Of a stretch of 8,727 nt of DNA, positions 1 through 8,727 are shown in pieces. Each line of letters begins with the position of its first letter. The stretch's first letter is position 1. Source of the stretch: Chitinophagaceae bacterium. Lineage in GTDB: Bacteria; Bacteroidota; Bacteroidia; Chitinophagales; Chitinophagaceae. Made by a program: the position numbers and the translations under genes. The DNA lies in contig JADLEN010000355.1 of assembly GCA_020846105.1 (NCBI GenBank), positions 1-8,727 of the forward strand. Direction: 5' to 3'. Under the pieces are notes generated by a model, which was not told the DNA's origin, searched no databases, and saw nothing but the letters and a program-made list of their open reading frames with translations.

Positions 1-2607
1 GTCGAACATCGAAGCAGAAATAGGAAACCCAAACAATTCTATTTCATCATAAAGATCTTCGAGTAAAGAGTTTTCGAGCTGTGGCAATACCGGTTTTGTC
101 ATCGTGGGCTGGAACAATAAATTGTTGTCTTGCTCCACTTTTACACCACAAAGCATAATGTGTGCTTCCCACAATAATTGTTTTTTGTCTACCTCCACAA
201 AGCGCAATGCACCTGCACGAATCAGTACAACGGTCTGCTCTAAGCCAATACCCGTGCGCAATACAAAATTTTCCAAACTGGTGAATTTTCCGTTTTGTCT
301 TCTTTCTTGGGGTATTAAAACAGCAGTGTTATGCTCTAAATTTTGCAGCATATCGAAGCCCAAAAATATGTCGCTGTCTTTTATCGTTGCATTAAATTGG
401 CTCTCGTTTACGCAAGGCAAACAGATAGTTGCACCTGCTCTTTTTGCTTCATTCACGTACACTTTGCGCTGGTAAAATCCGCCATAATTATTAAGCACCG
501 AAACCATAAACTCCATTGGGTAGTAGGTTTTGAGAAACAAGCTTTGGTAGCTTTCTACAGCAAAAGAAGCAGAGTGCGCTTTGTTGAAAGAGTAGCCTGC
601 AAAGCTTTCCATCTGTCGCCAAATTTCTGTTGATGTTTCTACAGGGTAACCCATCTGTTCGCAATGGCTAAAATACTTGTCTTGTATTTCTTCGAGATGC
701 TTTTTACTTCTACTTTTTCCACTCATCATTCTGCGCAACACATCAGCATCTGCCAAGTCCAATCCACCATAATGATGCCCCACTTTCATCACGTCTTCTT
801 GGTACACCATCACGCCATACGTTTCTTTCAATTGCTGCTCGAAAACAGGGTGCGGATAAACCACCTTCGAGGGGTCGTGATGCCTTTCTATATAGGCTTT
901 CATCATTCCTGAAGAAGAAACGCCAGGGCGAATAATAGAAGATGCTGCCACTAAAGTAAGGTAATCTTCGCAACGTAATTTCGTGAGCAATTGTCGCATT
1001 GCAGGGCTCTCTATATAGAAGCAGCCGATAGTGTTGGCAGACTTTAATTGTGCTGCAATTTTAGGATCTGTAAAAAAACGTTTTGGGAGCGAAGTATCAA
1101 TAACGATGCCTTTATTTTGTTTCACAATATCCTTGCAATCTTTGATGTGTCCAATGCCTCTTTGGCTGAGAATATCAAACTTTTCAAAACCAATTTCTTC
1201 TGCCAAGTGCATATCGTATTGCACAGTAGGCAGGCCTTTTGGCGGATAATCTAATGCAGAATAATGCGTGAGTGGCAACTCCGAAATCAATACGCCAGAT
1301 GAATGAATCGTTCTTTGGTTGGGAAAATCTTCCATCTGATTGTACACCGATAAAATCATTGTGGTGATTTCGTGCTTGTTCAAAATGCTTTTGGGTTCGT
1401 GTACTAGTCGGTCAATATCTGCCTTTGGCAAACCATATACTTTACCCAATTCTCTGATAATACTGCGCGAACGAAAAGTACTCATTGCACCCATCAAAGC
1501 CGTGTGGCCCGATTGGTAACGATGAAAAATATACTCGTACATTTCGTCTCTGTCTTGCCAACTGAAATCTACATCAAAGTCGGGCGGGGATTGCCTTTTA
1601 GGATTTAAGAACCGTTCGAAATACAAATCTAATTCTATAGGGCAAACATCTGTGATACCCAAGCAATAGGCCACAATACTATTAGCACCACTACCCCGCC
1701 CTACATAGTGAAACTGCCGAGAACGTGCATACTTACAAATGTCATCGGTGATGAGAAAATAGGAGGAGAAATGCAGCTTGTCTATAATTTCCAACTCCTT
1801 TAGTACGCGCTGTTTCGCTTCTTTATCTGCCTTTCCATATCGGCGTTGCACCCCATCAAAAGCATATTTTGAGAGCAACAATTTATCGTCGTATTGGTTG
1901 CCTGTAAAGGTCTTTTTGTTACGTTGTATTTTAAAATCAAAACTAAAATTGCATTGCTCCAAAAGCTTTTCTGTGTTGTAAATAATTTGTGGAAAATCTT
2001 TGAAATGCTTTGTCAGATTGGCTTTTGAAGGGAATGATTCTAAAGCATCGGCATACTGATGGGGTTTTAATTGGGAGATTAAAAGATTGTGGTCGATAGC
2101 TCTTAATTGTTGGTGCAGGGTATAATCTGCTTTGCTAATAAAACTTATTGGTTGCCACAAAACATATTTCCCAATCGTCTTGCTCATCTTTATTTTATTG
2201 AGCTGATAATGGCGAATGCCTATGTATTCGTGCTCTTTGAGCGCAATAGAGGACATTGCACCAAAAGGATAAACCACAAAACAATGCTGGAAATGAGGAG
2301 CTGCTTTGGGGTAATTTATTTTCTGCTTATTGTGCTTTGTTACCCAATCGTTGAGCTCTTTAAAACCCAATTCATTTTTGGCAATACCGATGTACAAAAG
2401 TTCGTCTTCATTTCTAATTTCAATACCCACCAAACCCTTTATGCCCGCAGCATTACACGCTTTCAGAAAAGCCAAAGAACCTGTACTATTATTGATGTCG
2501 GTGAGTACTGCCGTTTCATATCCACGGGCTTGGAAACCCGCTACTAATTGCTCAATAGAGAGTGTGCCATATCGCAGACTATAATAGCTATGCACATTCA
2601 GCAGCAT
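1..2607 (-). CDS. dnaE: DNA polymerase III alpha subunit, DnaE/DnaE2-like, C-terminus cut by window edge
   Basis: C-family DNA polymerase that extends primers from dNTPs. I translated all 869 visible codons by hand and found no stop or frameshift; the 3' end lies beyond the left edge. The N-terminal PHP domain starts with NVHSYYSL (residues 4-11) and has LTDIN (35-39), where active PHP domains have HxH and TDH; at least two metal-ligand histidines are therefore replaced and PHP exonuclease activity is doubtful. The polymerase core has GRGSGANS (303-310), PDFDVDF (342-348, catalytic Asp343 and Asp345) and KFDIL (476-480, third Asp478). A helix-hairpin-helix-like segment ends at LIRAGA (795-800). 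The PDFDVDF motif lies about 60 residues earlier than I recall for replicative E. coli DnaE, which fits a compact DnaE2-type accessory polymerase. The gene follows dinB by 22 bases, so it is probably co-transcribed and under the S24 repressor. It could be the main replicative DnaE, but the context argues for the inducible one. ATG at 2607 is the first start and places the PHP motif at the usual N-terminal position. Confidence 0.93.
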   Translation of the reverse strand, partial: MLLNVHSYYSLRYGTLSIEQLVAGFQARGYETAVLTDINNSTGSLAFLKACNAAGIKGLVGIEIRNEDELLYIGIAKNELGFKELNDWVTKHNKQKINYPKAAPHFQHCFVVYPFGAMSSIALKEHEYIGIRHYQLNKIKMSKTIGKYVLWQPISFISKADYTLHQQLRAIDHNLLISQLKPHQYADALESFPSKANLTKHFKDFPQIIYNTEKLLEQCNFSFDFKIQRNKKTFTGNQYDDKLLLSKYAFDGVQRRYGKADKEAKQRVLKELEIIDKLHFSSYFLITDDICKYARSRQFHYVGRGSGANSIVAYCLGITDVCPIELDLYFERFLNPKRQSPPDFDVDFSWQDRDEMYEYIFHRYQSGHTALMGAMSTFRSRSIIRELGKVYGLPKADIDRLVHEPKSILNKHEITTMILSVYNQMEDFPNQRTIHSSGVLISELPLTHYSALDYPPKGLPTVQYDMHLAEEIGFEKFDILSQRGIGHIKDCKDIVKQNKGIVIDTSLPKRFFTDPKIAAQLKSANTIGCFYIESPAMRQLLTKLRCEDYLTLVAASSIIRPGVSSSGMMKAYIERHHDPSKVVYPHPVFEQQLKETYGVMVYQEDVMKVGHHYGGLDLADADVLRRMMSGKSRSKKHLEEIQDKYFSHCEQMGYPVETSTEIWRQMESFAGYSFNKAHSASFAVESYQSLFLKTYYPMEFMVSVLNNYGGFYQRKVYVNEAKRAGATICLPCVNESQFNATIKDSDIFLGFDMLQNLEHNTAVLIPQERRQNGKFTSLENFVLRTGIGLEQTVVLIRAGALRFVEVDKKQLLWEAHIMLCGVKVEQDNNLLFQPTMTKPVLPQLENSLLEDLYDEIELFGFPISASMFD

Positions 2608-2629
2608 CGTTTTGTCTTACTGATTTTTT

Positions 2630-3769
2630 TTATAAGCTTGCAGCACGCATCACCGACAAGCCACCAAAACGATTTCGGATTTTGTCCATCGCTGTGGTAA
2701 GGTTCAAATCTGTAATGGCATCGTTGAATAAATCTGTTTGATAACTGCCCGACACCAATTCGCTGAACTTCACGCCTATCAAGCGTATCAGCATCCTGCG
2801 TGCGTATAGTTTTTCAAACAGTTCTAAGGCTTTATTGGTCAGTACTTTTTCGGAAGCAGTGATGGGTACACGCACCTGTTTGGTAAACGTTTCGAAGTTG
2901 GAATAGCGAATTTTAATCGTGAGGCAAGAAGTTAATCGCCCTTCGGCACGCAGGTCAAAAGCCATTTGGTCTATCATCTTTACCAATGTCTTTTTTAGCT
3001 TGTCCATATCTATCGTGTCTTGCTCGTAAGTATGTTCTTTGCTCATACTTTTTTGCTCCCGAAATGGTATTACAGGACTATCGTCCAAGCCGTTTGCTTT
3101 GCGCCAAATCAGCACCCCATTTTGCCCCAATACACGCTGCATTGTTTTGGCTTCCATCTGTTGCAGGGTCAGTATTTTGCTAATGCCAAGATTGCGCAAT
3201 TGGGTATAAGTTTTCTCGCCCACCATCGGTATTTTTTTGATAGATAATGGTGCTAAAAAATGTTTTTCATTCCCTGCATAGATGTTCAATTCGCCACAAG
3301 GTTTTGCTTGTCCTGTTGCTATTTTCGAAACGGTTTTATTGGCAGACAAACCAAAGGAGATAGGCAAGCCTGTTTCTCTGATAATCTCTTGTCGCAGCTC
3401 TTGTGTCCATTTCCAACAGCCAAAATATTTGTCCATTCCGCTGATGTCTAAGTAGTGCTCGTCGATACTTGCTTTTTCTACCACAGGGGCTTTGCGCTCT
3501 ATCACATCCGTTACCATTGTAGAATATTTGCTGTATTGGTCCATATCGCCACGCACCAATATGGCTTCGGGGCATAGCTGACGTGCCATACGCATTGGCA
3601 TCGCACTATGAATCCCAAATTTCCGAGCCTCGTAGCTACAAGAAGCCACCACACCTCTGTCCGAGCTGCCACCAATCAAGATGGGTTTGCCTTCGAGTGC
3701 GCTATTCTGTAACCTTTCTACCGATACAAAAAATGTATCCAAATCGCAGTGAACAATATGCCTTTCCAT
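2630..3769 (-). CDS. dinB: DNA polymerase IV, Y-family translesion polymerase
   Basis: Error-prone translesion polymerase that copies past damaged bases. The 379-residue product has the Y-family order: HCDLDTFF (7-14) with metal-binding Asp9 and probable steric-gate Phe14; fingers with YEARKFGI (46-53); the palm motif SIDEHYLD (101-108) with Asp102 and Glu103; SFGLSANKTVSKIA (138-151); a helix-hairpin-helix near IPMVGEKT (180-187); then a little-finger domain. QTDLF (344-348) matches the beta-clamp-binding consensus. All catalytic acids are present, unlike ImuB, which has lost them. I chose ATG 3769 because it puts HCDLD at the normal distance from the N-terminus. The longer frame from 3853 would add 28 residues with no family similarity and would run across the promoter region into the repressor gene. 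It ends with TAA 22 bases before dnaE, giving a two-gene operon. Divergent from the S24 repressor gene and presumably repressed by it. Confidence 0.95.
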   Translation of the reverse strand: MERHIVHCDLDTFFVSVERLQNSALEGKPILIGGSSDRGVVASCSYEARKFGIHSAMPMRMARQLCPEAILVRGDMDQYSKYSTMVTDVIERKAPVVEKASIDEHYLDISGMDKYFGCWKWTQELRQEIIRETGLPISFGLSANKTVSKIATGQAKPCGELNIYAGNEKHFLAPLSIKKIPMVGEKTYTQLRNLGISKILTLQQMEAKTMQRVLGQNGVLIWRKANGLDDSPVIPFREQKSMSKEHTYEQDTIDMDKLKKTLVKMIDQMAFDLRAEGRLTSCLTIKIRYSNFETFTKQVRVPITASEKVLTNKALELFEKLYARRMLIRLIGVKFSELVSGSYQTDLFNDAITDLNLTTAMDKIRNRFGGLSVMRAASL

Positions 3770-3783
3770 AAAAAATTGAATTT

Positions 3784-3815
3784 CAAACCCTACTTTTGTT
3801 ATTATTAGTATCAAA
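3784..3815 (-). promoter_or_regulatory. Candidate promoter for dinB-dnaE
   Basis: Read on the minus strand, TTTG (3815-3812) is followed after 19 bases by TAGGGTTTG (3792-3784). This resembles the Bacteroidota promoter pattern TTTG-N19-TAnnTTTG, with one extra base inside the -7 element. Transcription would start near 3777, just upstream of the dinB ATG at 3769, giving a very short leader. The -33 element lies inside the first TATCAA-type repeat, so a bound repressor would block it. This is a consensus match by eye only. Confidence 0.4.
3791..3798 (+). promoter_or_regulatory. Candidate -7 element for the S24 repressor gene
   Basis: TACTTTTG is an exact match to the Bacteroidota -7 consensus TAnnTTTG. 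It would place the transcription start near 3804, about 34 bases before the repressor ATG and just ahead of the repeated TATCAA elements. No good TTTG is found at the expected -33 distance, so the promoter may be weak. The element overlaps the candidate dinB -7 element on the other strand, which would couple the two divergent promoters. Confidence 0.35.
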
Positions 3816-3838
3816 AACTGGTTATCAATAGTATCAAA
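3806..3838. promoter_or_regulatory. Putative repressor operator, repeated TATCAA elements
   Basis: The 10-base sequence TAGTATCAAA occurs exactly twice, at 3806-3815 and 3829-3838, with a 23-base period (about two helical turns). A third related copy, TTATCAATA, lies at 3822-3830. The second copy ends on the A of the repressor start codon, and the first covers the candidate dinB -33 element. Repeats between a repressor gene and its divergent target operon are typical of autoregulated operators. That the S24 protein binds here is inference. The repeats are direct rather than a clear dyad, which is unusual for a dimeric helix-turn-helix repressor. Confidence 0.45.
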
Positions 3839-4644
3839 TGAAATCGAAAGCACAAAAAATATTTTGGTCAGAAAATATCCGTTTTCTTAGAAATAGAAAG
3901 AAAATGAGCCAAGAATCTTTGGCAGCATCTTTGGATATTAGCCGCTCCAAACTGAATGCTCACGAGAACGGACATACCGTCAACCCCCCAGTAGAAGACC
4001 TTCTTCGGGCATCTGATTATTTTAAAATCAGTATCGACAGTTTGCTAAAAATAGAGTTGGCCAAGCTAGGTGATTATAACCTCCACCAATTAGAGTCGGG
4101 CAACGATGTGTATATGCGTGGTACTAAAATTAGGGTATTGGCTATAAGTGTAGATAATAGCAGCAACGAGCATATAGAGTATGTGCCTATCAAGGCAAAA
4201 GCAGGTTATGCTGCGGGCTATAGCGACCCTGAATTTATTGCAAGCCTACCAAAGTATAGCTTCCCCAACCTCCCCAAAAATGCTACTTACAGAATGTTTC
4301 CTACCATCGGCGACTCTATGTTGCCAATCCCCGAAGGCAGCGATATTCTTACCCGCTATGTACAAGACTGGAACAGCCTAAAAGCCGCTACAGCCTGCAT
4401 TGTCATCTTCAAAAACGAACAAGATTTTGTGTTTAAAAACGTAACGGTGCAAGCAGATGGCAACCTACTTTTAGCATCGCTCAACACTGACTACAAACCC
4501 TATACCGCAGCTATAGAAAACGTACTCGAGATTTGGCAATTTGTGCGCTACATCAGCAATGAAATACCTGCCACTACCGACTTACAAGAACTGAAAAAAA
4601 TGATTGTGGAGCTTGGGAGAGAAGTGAGGAAGGAAAATAACTAG
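3838..4644 (+). CDS. HTH/S24-peptidase transcriptional repressor, LexA/CI-like
   Basis: A 268-residue self-cleaving repressor. The N-terminal XRE/HTH_3 DNA-binding domain spans about residues 10-70, with the helix-turn-helix around SQESLAASLDISRSKLNAHE (24-43). The C-terminal S24 domain has a probable Ala122-Gly123 cleavage site in KAKAGYAAGY, the nucleophile Ser160 in GDSML (158-162) and the probable general base Lys200 in DFVFKN. The cleavage-site-to-Ser and Ser-to-Lys spacings (37 and 40) are close to those I recall for LexA. In the family, RecA filaments formed at damaged DNA stimulate self-cleavage and derepress targets. This is not canonical LexA, because it has an HTH_3 rather than a winged helix; the architecture is closer to phage CI repressors. 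Divergent from dinB-dnaE across a 68-base gap, it most likely controls that operon and itself. There is no Shine-Dalgarno sequence. A downstream tail (241-268) is charged and possibly helical. It ends with TAG. Confidence 0.9.
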   Translation: MKSKAQKIFWSENIRFLRNRKKMSQESLAASLDISRSKLNAHENGHTVNPPVEDLLRASDYFKISIDSLLKIELAKLGDYNLHQLESGNDVYMRGTKIRVLAISVDNSSNEHIEYVPIKAKAGYAAGYSDPEFIASLPKYSFPNLPKNATYRMFPTIGDSMLPIPEGSDILTRYVQDWNSLKAATACIVIFKNEQDFVFKNVTVQADGNLLLASLNTDYKPYTAAIENVLEIWQFVRYISNEIPATTDLQELKKMIVELGREVRKENN

Positions 4645-4680
4645 TAAATAAGCACTTTCAATGTTTTACGAAAAAGAGCA

Positions 4681-4699
4681 TGTTAAGTAAGTATTAACA
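4681..4699. repeat. Short inverted repeat TGTTAA-N7-TTAACA
   Basis: A perfect 6-base inverted repeat with a 7-base spacer lies 36 bases after the repressor stop. The stem is nearly all A-T and no T-run follows directly, so it is a poor intrinsic terminator. It could be a regulator site for the downstream lipid operon or a weak RNA hairpin. The rest of the 4645-4836 gap is AT-rich and shows no gene. Confidence 0.3.
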
Positions 4700-4762
4700 G
4701 TGCATAAATTTTAAGTTTCCATTTTCTATACTAATTTTGAATAAATTTGAACGAAAAACGAT

Positions 4763-4793
4763 TTTGGTCTAAAAGTTTTCTACTATACTTTTT
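4763..4793 (+). promoter_or_regulatory. Candidate promoter for the sphingolipid operon
   Basis: TTTG (4763-4766) followed after 19 bases by TACTTTTT (4786-4793) fits the Bacteroidota TTTG-N19-TAnnTTTG pattern with one mismatch. Transcription would start near 4800, about 37 bases before the ATG at 4837. Two exact TAnnTTTG matches further upstream (4732-4739 and 4742-4749) lack a suitable -33 partner. A CTAAAAGT/ACTTTTTAG imperfect hairpin followed by a 7-T run (4770-4809) overlaps this site and could instead be a terminator for the repressor gene. Confidence 0.35.
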
Positions 4794-4836
4794 AGTCTTT
4801 GATTTTTTTAATGATTTTTCACTTAAGATAAAATAA

Positions 4837-7184
<2,348 letters not shown>

Positions 7185-7191
7185 CATATTG

Positions 7192-8181
7192 ATGGCTGAA
7201 GGTAAAAAAATATTGATTACAGGCGCAAGTGGTTTTGTAGGTTTTCACCTTATCGAAACCGCTTTGGAAGCAGGCTTTAAAGTAGTTGCTGCTATCCGAG
7301 GCTCTAGTAATGTAGCGCATCTTCAATCTTTTGAGATAGAGTATACCCAAATCGATTTTTCGGACAAAGAATCAATTCGTCGGAATTTTTCAGAAAACCA
7401 ATATCAGTATGTGCTGCATGCCGCAGGAGCTACCAAAGCCAAGAACCTTGACGAATACAATGAAATAAATGCTCAGTATGCGCTGAACATTGCCGAAGTG
7501 GCAGCAGAATTTCCAATCAAAAAATTTGTTTTCCTAAGTAGTTTGGCCGCGTTAGGCCCTATTGCCTACGATAGTGAAAATGCTATTGGAGAATCCAACA
7601 CCCCATATCCTGTTTCTGATTATGGGCGTAGTAAATTGTTGGCAGAAAATTTACTACTAAAACTGAAAGAATTGCCACTCATTATTTTGCGCCCAACAGC
7701 AGTTTATGGCCCAAGAGAAAGAGATATACTCATCATGTTCAAGACATTGAATGGCGGAATAGAACCTTATATCGGAAGAAAAGGACAATGGCTGAGCTTT
7801 ATCTATGTAAAAGATTTGGTGGACGTAGCTATAGCAGCATTGCACTCAGACAAAGTGAATACAATTTATAACTTGTCTGACGGAAATGCATATAGTAGGT
7901 ATGAGCTTGCAACATTATCAAAACAAATTTTAAGAAAAAAGACCTTGAAATTGCATGTACCAATGCCCATTGTGAAGGTGATTGCACAATTATTAGAAAG
8001 AATGAGTGGCGCAAATAAAACGCCAACACTAAACACAGCCAAATTGGATGAATTGACGGCAGAGAATTGGAATTGCTGTATTGCGAAAGTTCAGTCGGAC
8101 CTTGGTTATAACCCACAATTCAATTTAGAATCGGGCTTGAAAGCAACATTGAAATGGTATCAAGAAAACAAATGGCTTTAG
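7192..8181 (+). CDS. cerR: Extended-SDR oxidoreductase, probable ceramide reductase CerR
   Basis: A 329-residue NAD(P)-dependent epimerase/dehydratase-type protein. The Rossmann motif GASGFVG (11-17) follows a beta strand at KKILIT. A catalytic-type Ser pair lies in FLSSLAALGP (114-123), and YGRSK (144-148) gives the YxxxK pair. RPTAVYGPRERD (167-178) is the usual extended-SDR block. In Caulobacter a protein of this type, CerR, reduces the 3-keto group of 3-ketosphinganine or 3-oxo-ceramide to give dihydroceramide. No separate 3-ketosphinganine reductase is visible here, so this gene would fill that step. On sequence alone a nucleotide-sugar epimerase is possible; the position directly after spt and the acyltransferase favours CerR. 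I start at ATG 7192, not the in-frame TTG one codon earlier, because ATG is stronger and places the Rossmann motif normally. It ends with TAG. Confidence 0.8.
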   Translation: MAEGKKILITGASGFVGFHLIETALEAGFKVVAAIRGSSNVAHLQSFEIEYTQIDFSDKESIRRNFSENQYQYVLHAAGATKAKNLDEYNEINAQYALNIAEVAAEFPIKKFVFLSSLAALGPIAYDSENAIGESNTPYPVSDYGRSKLLAENLLLKLKELPLIILRPTAVYGPRERDILIMFKTLNGGIEPYIGRKGQWLSFIYVKDLVDVAIAALHSDKVNTIYNLSDGNAYSRYELATLSKQILRKKTLKLHVPMPIVKVIAQLLERMSGANKTPTLNTAKLDELTAENWNCCIAKVQSDLGYNPQFNLESGLKATLKWYQENKWL

Positions 8182-8205
8182 TAAAAACTATTATACAAAA
8201 CGAAT

Positions 8206-8221
8206 TTGTGCATATGCGCAA
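8206..8221 (+). repeat. Small hairpin between the SDR gene and ino1
   Basis: TTGTGC-ATAT-GCGCAA forms a 6-bp stem with one G-U pair and a 4-base loop in the 54-base gap, 15 bases before the ino1 ATG. No T-run follows, so termination is unlikely. It could tune ino1 translation or processing of the operon mRNA, or be chance. Confidence 0.25.
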
Positions 8222-8235
8222 TTTATAAATTAAAA

Positions 8236-8727
8236 ATGTCAAATAATATGGATTATCAAATTAAAAGTGCCGATGGCAAATTGGGCATCCTAATTCCAGG
8301 ATTGGGTGCAGTAGCAACAACTTTTATCGCAGGTGTAGAGTCGATAAAGAAAGGGCAATCGCAGCCTGTTGGTTCCGTTTCTCAAATGGGAAATATCCGC
8401 TTGGGCAAGCGCACCGAAAACCGTTACCCGCTTATCAAAGATTTTGTGCCTTTGGCAAAATTAGATAATATAGCTTTTGGTGGTTGGGATGTGTACGCAG
8501 ACAATGTGTACGAATCTGCTGTAAATGCAAAAGTGTTGGAACCAGGTATTCTACAATCTATCAAATCTGAACTTGAGGCTATAAAGCCAATGAAAGCCGT
8601 TTTTGACAGAGAATATGTTAAAAACCTTGACGGAACGCATGTAAAAGAAGCAGCTACGAAATGGGATTTGGCTTTGGCTTTAATGCAAGATATTGAGAAC
8701 TTCAAGAAAGAAAATAACTGTGACAGA
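8236..8727 (+). CDS. ino1: Inositol-3-phosphate synthase, N-terminal part (C-terminus beyond window)
   Basis: Makes 1D-myo-inositol 3-phosphate from glucose 6-phosphate with NAD as cofactor; cytoplasmic. Only the first 164 residues are visible, out of roughly 430 for bacterial family members. The N-terminal Rossmann fold has PGLGAVATTFIAGV (21-34), then GSVSQMGNIRLGKR (46-59), the conserved FGGWDVYADNVYESA (81-95) and PMKAVFDREYVKNL (118-131), all characteristic of this family. I use ATG 8236, preceded by an A-rich leader without Shine-Dalgarno sequence; ATG 8248, giving MDYQIK, is an equally acceptable start. It follows the ceramide genes on the same strand after 54 bases and may be co-transcribed. 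In Bacteroidetes this enzyme supplies inositol for phosphatidylinositol and inositol sphingolipids, so the context suggests an inositol phosphoceramide role. Confidence 0.92.
   Translation, partial: MSNNMDYQIKSADGKLGILIPGLGAVATTFIAGVESIKKGQSQPVGSVSQMGNIRLGKRTENRYPLIKDFVPLAKLDNIAFGGWDVYADNVYESAVNAKVLEPGILQSIKSELEAIKPMKAVFDREYVKNLDGTHVKEAATKWDLALALMQDIENFKKENNCDR

Noticed and set aside
1091..1101. A GTATCAA match inside dnaE resembling the proposed operator.
   Set aside because: It is a single short copy in coding sequence, expected by chance in AT-rich DNA.
2107..2547. 146-codon plus-strand open frame opposite dnaE.
   Set aside because: It is the antisense shadow of the confirmed dnaE frame, with no family similarity or plausible start region.
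3770..3853. 28-residue N-terminal extension of dinB from ATG 3853.
   Set aside because: It has no resemblance to the Y-family, would overlap the repressor gene and the divergent promoters, and the ATG at 3769 gives a normal N-terminus.

Overview
The window looks like chromosomal DNA of a member of Bacteroidota, probably a sphingolipid-making lineage related to Sphingobacteria or Chitinophagia. The DNA is AT-rich. Start codons are preceded by A-rich leaders without Shine-Dalgarno sequences, and several TAnnTTTG-like -7 elements are present. The serine palmitoyltransferase closely resembles my memory of the Sphingobacterium enzyme. No database search was possible, so family names rest on motifs and recalled homologues.

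Left half (1-4644): a DNA-damage-type mutagenesis locus. On the minus strand, dinB (3769-2630) and a DnaE-type DNA polymerase III alpha subunit (2607 to beyond the left edge) form a two-gene operon with a 22-base gap. Facing away from them is a 268-residue repressor (3838-4644) with a helix-turn-helix and a LexA-like S24 self-cleavage domain. The 68-base divergent gap holds candidate promoters for both directions and a repeated TATCAA element that could be the repressor's operator. Self-cleavage of the repressor after damage would then release a translesion polymerase together with an alternative replicative-type polymerase. This parallels the imuB-dnaE2 cassettes of other phyla, but uses a Y-family enzyme with intact catalytic residues and has no imuA in the visible part.

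Middle (4645-4836): 192 bases of AT-rich non-coding DNA, with an inverted repeat and a candidate promoter for the right-hand genes.

Right half (4837-8727): a plus-strand lipid operon. It encodes serine palmitoyltransferase (spt), a GNAT/YghO-type acyltransferase matching bacterial ceramide synthase, an extended-SDR oxidoreductase matching ceramide reductase (CerR), and the first 164 residues of inositol-3-phosphate synthase. The first three would turn serine and acyl thioesters into dihydroceramide. The fourth makes inositol phosphate, so inositol phosphoceramide or a similar inositol sphingolipid is a reasonable inferred end product. The most striking anomaly is an in-frame TAG at codon 12 of spt, inside an otherwise intact and well-conserved reading frame. 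It could be a recent nonsense mutation, a sequence error, or a sign of an unusual start.
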